Assembly: GCA_964637705.1 (NCBI GenBank)
Contig: CAZWVM010000154.1
Span: 1-8,688, forward strand
Source: CAZWVM01 sp964637705
GTDB taxonomy: Bacteria; UBA8481
Length of the DNA stretch: 8,688 nucleotides
Direction of reading: 5' to 3'
In this document: positions 5,378 to 8,688 of the stretch, piece after piece
How positions within the stretch are numbered: the first letter of the stretch is position 1
Layout of the letters: each line of letters starts with the position of its first letter
The notes under the pieces: generated by a model
The model's input: the letters and a program-made list of their open reading frames with translations, nothing else
Told to the model about the DNA's origin: nothing
Database searches by the model: none
Made by a program: the position numbers and the translations under genes

Positions 5378-6307
5378 CTAGTATTTGACCCCGCAGCCGT
5401 AGGACTGCGTCTGGCTCGTGGCGACGACGCGGCCGGCCGCGAGATCCGCGAGCGCCTGCCGGACGTAGTTCGTCGGTGAGGTCGCGCCCCCCGAAGGATC
5501 CGAATCGATAGCTCCCGCGTAAACCAGCCTGCCCGATGCGTCGATCACGAAGAGGTGCGGCGTGGTCTTGGCGGCATAGAGCCGTCCCACGGCCCCGTCC
5601 GGATCCACGAGGATCGCGGTCGGCGTCGATCGCCAGCCCCGGATCTTCGCCTCCAGGGCGCCGGGTTCCGCGTACTGCGCATGGTCCCGTCTCGTCGACT
5701 GGATCGTGAGCCAGGCAACGCCCTGCCCGGTCGCCTCGCGCACCAGCGTCGGGATGCCGCCGCCCTCGTAGTGACGCTTCACGAAGGGACAGCCCGGGTT
5801 GATCCACTCGAGGACCGTCACCTTACCGCGAAAATCGGCGAGGGAAACGCGGCGGCCGGCGACGTCGGAGAGAGAGAAGTCCGGAGCCGGAGAACCGACG
5901 GTCGCGACCGCGGGAGCGGCGGCCGAGGCCGCACCGGCGGATGGCCCGGCGGTGCTCGTGGCCGGCGTGGCGTTGTCGCCGCCACGGCGCGGGCAGGCGC
6001 ATCCCGGGCGGCCGCAACAGTCGCCGGAGGAACCGCCGTTCGCTCCCGACGCGACCGTCGCGCAGACCCCGCAACCCTGTGCCGCCCCGCAGTTGCGCGA
6101 CGCGGAGCACCCCTGAGAAGCCGCGCATTCCCGGCCCGCGGGGCATCCCGCCTCCTTCGGACATGCCGCGCCCGAAGCGGAGTATGACGTGCCGCTCCCG
6201 CCGGTCGCGCAACGCCCGCAGGCGCTCTCCGGCGAGCAGGCCGCAAACGCAACCGCAAGAATCAAGCCGACCAGACCGGCCTCGACGATCGATGCGTATC
6301 TCTTCAT
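5378..6307 (-). CDS. Redoxin (thioredoxin-fold) lipoprotein with cysteine-rich N-terminal region
   Basis: The protein has 309 residues. A signal peptide (1-23) ends in AFAAC, a lipobox-like site with Cys24 but an atypical Phe at -3; export by ordinary signal peptidase is the alternative. Residues 24-105 carry 14 cysteines, including CGRC (30-33), CGVC (79-82) and a run with a Cys every sixth residue (49, 55, 61, 67, 73, 79). An Ala/Pro/Ser linker (about 111-136) follows. Residues 138-290 are an AhpC/TSA-redoxin domain: GSPAPDFSLSDVAG, LEWINPGCPFVKRHY with Cys173, TPTAILVDPDG, and TPHLFVIDASGRLVYAGAID. The tail SYGCGVKY holds Cys305, a position I recall as conserved with CPFVKRHY in this subfamily. 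There is one active-site Cys rather than CxxC, so peroxidase-like or resolving-Cys chemistry is more likely than thioredoxin exchange. AGGAGG 7 nt upstream fixes ATG 6307. It follows the DsbD-N-like gene after 13 nt. Confidence 0.87.
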   Translation of the reverse strand: MKRYASIVEAGLVGLILAVAFAACSPESACGRCATGGSGTSYSASGAACPKEAGCPAGRECAASQGCSASRNCGAAQGCGVCATVASGANGGSSGDCCGRPGCACPRRGGDNATPATSTAGPSAGAASAAAPAVATVGSPAPDFSLSDVAGRRVSLADFRGKVTVLEWINPGCPFVKRHYEGGGIPTLVREATGQGVAWLTIQSTRRDHAQYAEPGALEAKIRGWRSTPTAILVDPDGAVGRLYAAKTTPHLFVIDASGRLVYAGAIDSDPSGGATSPTNYVRQALADLAAGRVVATSQTQSYGCGVKY

Positions 6308-6314
6308 GACCCTT

Positions 6315-6320
6315 CCTCCT
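6315..6320 (-). promoter_or_regulatory. Strong Shine-Dalgarno of the redoxin gene
   Basis: On the minus strand AGGAGG begins directly after the TAG stop of the upstream gene and stands 7 nt before ATG 6307. It is a full anti-Shine-Dalgarno match and shows that the second cistron is translated from its own site on a shared transcript. Confidence 0.85.
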
Positions 6321-7190
6321 CTACCGCCTCAAGGGCAGTTCGACGTTTGTCAGCAGGGTGTATGAGCCCGAGGGCGCGACCAGCACGCCCCTAAGCGCGA
6401 ATCGCCTCGTGGCGTTGCCCTCTCGTCTGAAGGGGACGACGATCGTCCCATTCTCCACGCGCACGGCGCCATGCTCGAAGACGACGCCCACGGCCTTCTC
6501 GGGATAGAAAGCCGTCGCGCCGCGCGCGTTCACGCTGCGCGTGTTCACGCTGCGCGTGTTCGCGCCGACAAGCCGAATCCGGGCCTCGTAAAGACCCGTT
6601 TCCTTCTCCACGACCGCGGCACGGGCCATAGTGATGCTCGATGAGGACGCCGGACGCGGCAGGAGATCGGAAGCGCGGTCGACGCGCACGGCCGCCGCGT
6701 GACGCTCGTCGCGACCGAGCGACGAGGGATCCAGGGAAACCGATGCGCGGCCCATCAGACACTCGTCCTTGCAGACGAGCCACTCCACATCCGCCGCGAT
6801 CGTGCCCCTCCCCCCGCCCGGAGTGATCCTCGTCAGAAGAACGACCTCGCCGGCGTGACCGTAGCTGACGACGTCGCCGTCATCGAAACGCACCGGCGCG
6901 GGATGCTCCAGGAGCCCTGCGGTCCAGCCTTCGGGCAGGCGCCACTTCACGCGCGGGGCCAGGCCCGCATCCCCCGGGTTCTTCCAATAGAGATGCCAGC
7001 CGGGATCGAGCTTGAAGACGAGCGCGGCCATGAAGGGCCGATTCGCGCGGGCGTCGGCCACCAGGGTGACGCTCGAAACGGCGTTGCCCGGCGCAGGGAT
7101 CTGGGCCGTCGCCGGGCGCGCCCACGAAGAGAGCAGGAGGGCGCCGACCAGCGCGACGAGCGAAAGGATGCGGGGGCGACTCGATTTCAT
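6321..7190 (-). CDS. Stand-alone DsbD-N-like periplasmic protein (PF11412 type)
   Basis: The protein has 289 residues. A signal peptide of about 30 residues (hydrophobic 9-22, cut near ATAQ) sends it to the periplasm. Residues 35-155 match the N-terminal domain of DsbD/ScsB-type thiol:disulfide interchange proteins: GWHLYWKNPGDAGLAP (64-79), VKWRLPEGW (81-89), YGHAGEVVLL (110-119), and VEWLVCKDECLMG (135-147) with the redox cysteine pair Cys140 and Cys144. In DsbD this domain passes electrons from the membrane domain to periplasmic partners. Here the usual eight-helix membrane domain and thioredoxin domain are absent: after residue 155 there is only a second beta-rich segment, ending in LLTNVELPL. 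The likely partner is the redoxin lipoprotein encoded next. NTRSV is repeated in tandem (about residues 215-224), from a 15-bp DNA repeat. TATAGT lies 11 nt before ATG 7190 with no Shine-Dalgarno. First gene of the unit. Confidence 0.83.
   Translation of the reverse strand: MKSSRPRILSLVALVGALLLSSWARPATAQIPAPGNAVSSVTLVADARANRPFMAALVFKLDPGWHLYWKNPGDAGLAPRVKWRLPEGWTAGLLEHPAPVRFDDGDVVSYGHAGEVVLLTRITPGGGRGTIAADVEWLVCKDECLMGRASVSLDPSSLGRDERHAAAVRVDRASDLLPRPASSSSITMARAAVVEKETGLYEARIRLVGANTRSVNTRSVNARGATAFYPEKAVGVVFEHGAVRVENGTIVVPFRREGNATRRFALRGVLVAPSGSYTLLTNVELPLRR
6528..6564. repeat. In-frame 15-bp tandem repeat (about 2.5 copies) inside the DsbD-N-like gene
   Basis: GTTCACGCTGCGCGT occurs at 6528-6542 and again, identically, at 6543-6557, followed by a partial third copy beginning GTTCGCG (6558-6564). 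The unit is a multiple of three and encodes NTRSV on the minus strand, so copy-number change would not shift the frame. Identical copies suggest a recent duplication. Confidence 0.85.
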
Positions 7191-7201
7191 ACCGTTATGG
7201 T

Positions 7202-7207
7202 ACTATA
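7202..7207 (-). promoter_or_regulatory. -10 element (TATAGT) of the envelope redox unit
   Basis: TATAGT on the minus strand matches TATAAT at 5 of 6 positions, the best -10 match I found in the window. It ends 11 nt before ATG 7190. The position 17 nt upstream reads GCCCCT, not a -35 element, and is overlapped by the direct repeat listed next, as expected for an activator-dependent promoter. Confidence 0.5.
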
Positions 7208-7217
7208 TCCAGGTGCC

Positions 7218-7248
7218 GCACGCAAGGGGCATCAGGGGCGCACGCAAG
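7218..7248 (-). promoter_or_regulatory. Paired 9-bp direct repeat upstream of the redox promoter, possible activator site
   Basis: GCACGCAAG on the plus strand (CTTGCGTGC as read toward the gene) occurs at 7218-7226 and 7240-7248, identical, with a 22-bp period, about two helical turns. The proximal copy is 11-19 nt upstream of the -10 and overlaps the place where a -35 should be. Spacing and position are those of a tandem regulator site; the regulator is unknown. Confidence 0.4.
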
Positions 7249-7305
7249 AGACGTCGGTAATTCTTCGTCGGTGGAATGTCCGCGGAGCGGCCTAGTATGA
7301 GTTTG

Positions 7306-8622
7306 TCAGATCCAACGCCGCTTCGGCGGCTTGGCTCTGAAGTCTGAGACGACGGCATATAACTCGTCATCCGCGGCCACCTCCATGGCCACAAAGACTC
7401 GGTAGATGAAATGCCTGGCGGCCTGAAAACTGATCCGTTCTGCCTTTTTCTTCCCTCGACGTCGTTCCCATTCCAGAAATGCGTAGGCGATTCCGGTAAG
7501 CACTGCGTGATGATTCCACCCCTGATAACGTCGCCCCATGAAGTGATCGAACCCGATATCATCTTTGATCTCCCGATAGTTTTTCTCGATAGCACTCCGC
7601 ATTTTGGTCAATTCGACGAGCTTATCTATGGTTGTATCCGGCGGCAAATTTGAGACATAGAACTTGGTTTCGTTGGCCCTTTTCTCGACCAGCAACCAGA
7701 CTTCGGCGTGAACCTTGCCTTCTTTCCAAGCGTGAGCAGGAATGATCCGCAAGGCGGCGAATCGACCTTGGTGGCGCTTTCCTGTGATGCCGCGCCATGA
7801 AACAATGTGCCAGGCCTCTGGTGCAAGTTCTTTCGCGATGTGATGCAGGGAATCCGGTCGTTTGCAGTTGTGAGCAACTCGACGCGGGCGCGGGCGCCCG
7901 CGCGGGTGCTTCTTCGGCTTGACCATGCGCGGTTCTTTCGTCCACGCGCTCATCTTTCCTCCGACACCCAGCACATAAAGGAGACTTCTCTCGGAAAGCT
8001 CGTTGCGGTATTCCGTGATATCGCCATAGCCAGCATCGGCGAGAACACATTCGATCTGAAAATCTTCGCGCCGCAAGGTATCCAGTTGTGCCAAGGCGAT
8101 TTGCCATTTCGGTCGGAACTCTACCTCGGGAGGTATGCCCGCTCTTTGGCGGCGCAAATGATTCTCAGCCCAAGATTCCGGCAGATACAGATCCATGGCC
8201 ACAAGCCATGTTGACGCTCCTGCCTGCAGAACTGAACTGACCGCGATCTGGCAATTGCCAACTTTGCCCAATGTTCCTGAATACTGACGTTGCACACCAA
8301 CAGAATGGCTGCCCTGTTTCGGGATACCGGTGTCGTCCGCAATCAGAATGCCACGGCGATCTGGAATCGTGCGACGTAAAGCGGTCCAGACGCGAGCTGT
8401 ATCCCACGTGGATGTCGTGACAAAATGCTGAAGTGACTGGTATTGGCCGGGGTTCTCCAGACGCTCCCACATGCGTGTAATCTGTTTCTTTGGGCTCGAA
8501 CCCAGGAGGCCGTCCAGATAGCGTTCGACGGCTCCGCGTTGAGCCGGATGCAGAAAACACGTCTCGAAATTGCCGAGAAATCCCCCTAAGCGGCGCAAGG
8601 CCGCGATTGATCGACCGAGCAT
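7306..8622 (-). CDS. IS701-family DDE transposase
   Basis: The protein has 438 residues, normal for the family, and the frame is intact, so the element may still be active. The family blocks are LIADDTGIPKQGSHSVGVQRQYSGTLGK (93-120) with the first catalytic Asp (96 or 97), CVLADAGYGD (192-201) with Asp196, and SAIEKNYREIKDDIGFDHFMGR (343-364) with the probable catalytic Glu346. HFMGRRYQGWNHHAVL matches the typical HFEGRSWRGWHHH stretch. A basic segment (232-250, KPKKHPRGRPRPRR) could bind DNA. The enzyme cuts and joins the element's ends during transposition. The start is ATG 8622, preceded at 5 nt by AGGAGG. It is transcribed toward the DsbD-N-like gene with no terminator between them. Confidence 0.92.
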   Translation of the reverse strand: MLGRSIAALRRLGGFLGNFETCFLHPAQRGAVERYLDGLLGSSPKKQITRMWERLENPGQYQSLQHFVTTSTWDTARVWTALRRTIPDRRGILIADDTGIPKQGSHSVGVQRQYSGTLGKVGNCQIAVSSVLQAGASTWLVAMDLYLPESWAENHLRRQRAGIPPEVEFRPKWQIALAQLDTLRREDFQIECVLADAGYGDITEYRNELSERSLLYVLGVGGKMSAWTKEPRMVKPKKHPRGRPRPRRVAHNCKRPDSLHHIAKELAPEAWHIVSWRGITGKRHQGRFAALRIIPAHAWKEGKVHAEVWLLVEKRANETKFYVSNLPPDTTIDKLVELTKMRSAIEKNYREIKDDIGFDHFMGRRYQGWNHHAVLTGIAYAFLEWERRRGKKKAERISFQAARHFIYRVFVAMEVAADDELYAVVSDFRAKPPKRRWI

Positions 8623-8627
8623 TGTAC

Positions 8628-8633
8628 CCTCCT
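8628..8633 (-). promoter_or_regulatory. Shine-Dalgarno of the transposase gene
   Basis: AGGAGG on the minus strand stands 5 nt (GTACA) before ATG 8622. It fixes the start codon. The sequence TTGACG (8647-8642) upstream looks like a -35, but the matching TACAAT (8626-8621) overlaps the start codon, so it cannot drive this start. Confidence 0.8.
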
Positions 8634-8639
8634 GCCCCG

Positions 8640-8675
8640 GACGTCAACTACATCTGTGACATGACGACAACTACA
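8640..8675. repeat. Subterminal 13-bp direct repeats at the right end of the IS element
   Basis: GACGTCAACTACA (8640-8652) and GACGACAACTACA (8663-8675) differ at one position and have a 23-bp period. They lie upstream of the transposase start, at or near the element's end. Repeats at such a place often serve as transposase binding sites; that role is inferred. Confidence 0.6.
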
Positions 8676-8688
8676 CTTGCGTAGTAGT

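Larger units (their letters stand above)
7296..8688 (-). mobile_element. IS701-family insertion sequence, one end unresolved
   Basis: One transposase gene fills this stretch, and its base composition is plainly less GC-rich than the preceding 7.3 kb. The left edge is placed just after CTAG (7292-7295), ten bases before the transposase stop codon; CTAG fits the 4-bp YTAR-type target I recall for IS701 elements. Weak terminal similarity is visible: TG, three variable bases, TTGTC at the left end (7298-7307), and the same pattern inward from 8675 on the minus strand. I could not find a matching 4-bp target duplication beyond 8675, so the right end may be near 8675 or outside the window. Length of about 1.4 kb suits the family. 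Boundaries are approximate. Confidence 0.7.

Noticed and set aside
5555..6187. A 210-residue plus-strand open frame opposite the redoxin gene
   Set aside because: It is antisense to a gene with a clear domain, signal peptide and Shine-Dalgarno, and its translation is Arg/Ala/Gly-rich without motifs.
7220..7225. TTGCGT on the minus strand as the -35 of the redox promoter
   Set aside because: It is only 12 nt from TATAGT, too short for a sigma-70 spacer, and it is part of the 9-bp direct repeat.
8621..8647. TTGACG and TACAAT as the transposase promoter
   Set aside because: The spacer is 15 nt and the -10 overlaps the start codon, so the transcript would begin inside the gene and lack the AGGAGG site.

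Overview
The window is 8688 bases of GC-rich bacterial DNA with ordinary-looking chromosomal genes over roughly the first 7.3 kb. A visibly less GC-rich insertion sequence of the IS701 type fills the last 1.4 kb. The envelope proteins (a lipoprotein-type signal on a redoxin, a secreted DsbD-N-like protein, a polytopic GT-C glycosyltransferase) suggest a Gram-negative-type envelope. The redoxin signature (CPFVKRHY plus a C-terminal GCGVKY) and the short GCCTGACACC repeats remind me of Acidobacteriota, Planctomycetota and related uncultured phyla. That placement is inference from memory; no marker gene is present to fix the taxon.

Layout. 1-540 (+): the 3' end of a GH94 disaccharide phosphorylase, followed by a clear intrinsic terminator (553-592). 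653-1261 (+): a class I SAM methyltransferase, convergent with a single base between it and the next gene. 3359-1263 (-): a probable two-gene unit, an FMN-binding flavin-reductase-like protein followed by a GT39/GT83-like membrane glycosyltransferase. 3360-3548: a short intergenic region with three copies of a GCCTGACACC-ended repeat. 3549-4478 (+): a PfkB-family sugar kinase closest to 1-phosphofructokinase/tagatose-6-phosphate kinase. 4603-5355 (+): an HTH domain fused to an HD-GYP domain whose HD motif has lost its histidine; its ribosome binding site lies inside a predicted hairpin. 7190-5378 (-): a two-gene envelope redox unit, a stand-alone DsbD-N-like protein and a cysteine-rich redoxin lipoprotein. 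7296-8688 (-): IS701-family transposase and flanks.

How the genes fit together. The phosphorylase and PfkB kinase point to sugar-phosphate metabolism, and the glycosyltransferase and perhaps the methyltransferase to surface glycan work; these are separate transcription units and no single pathway joins them. The clearest functional pair is the redox unit: a secreted DsbD-N-like protein with a CX3C motif and a lipoprotein redoxin made from the next cistron through a strong Shine-Dalgarno. The insertion sequence sits about 105 bp upstream of that pair in the same orientation.

Expression signals follow a pattern. Four genes that look like the first of their unit have a -10-like TANNNT 6-11 nt from the start codon and no convincing Shine-Dalgarno, so they may be leaderless or nearly so. 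The redoxin and transposase genes have strong AGGAGG sites.

I see no complete undescribed multi-gene system. The most unusual items are the HTH-HD-GYP protein with a broken HD motif behind a hairpin-masked ribosome binding site, the six-residue cysteine periodicity in the redoxin lipoprotein, and the intergenic repeat with matched pentamers.
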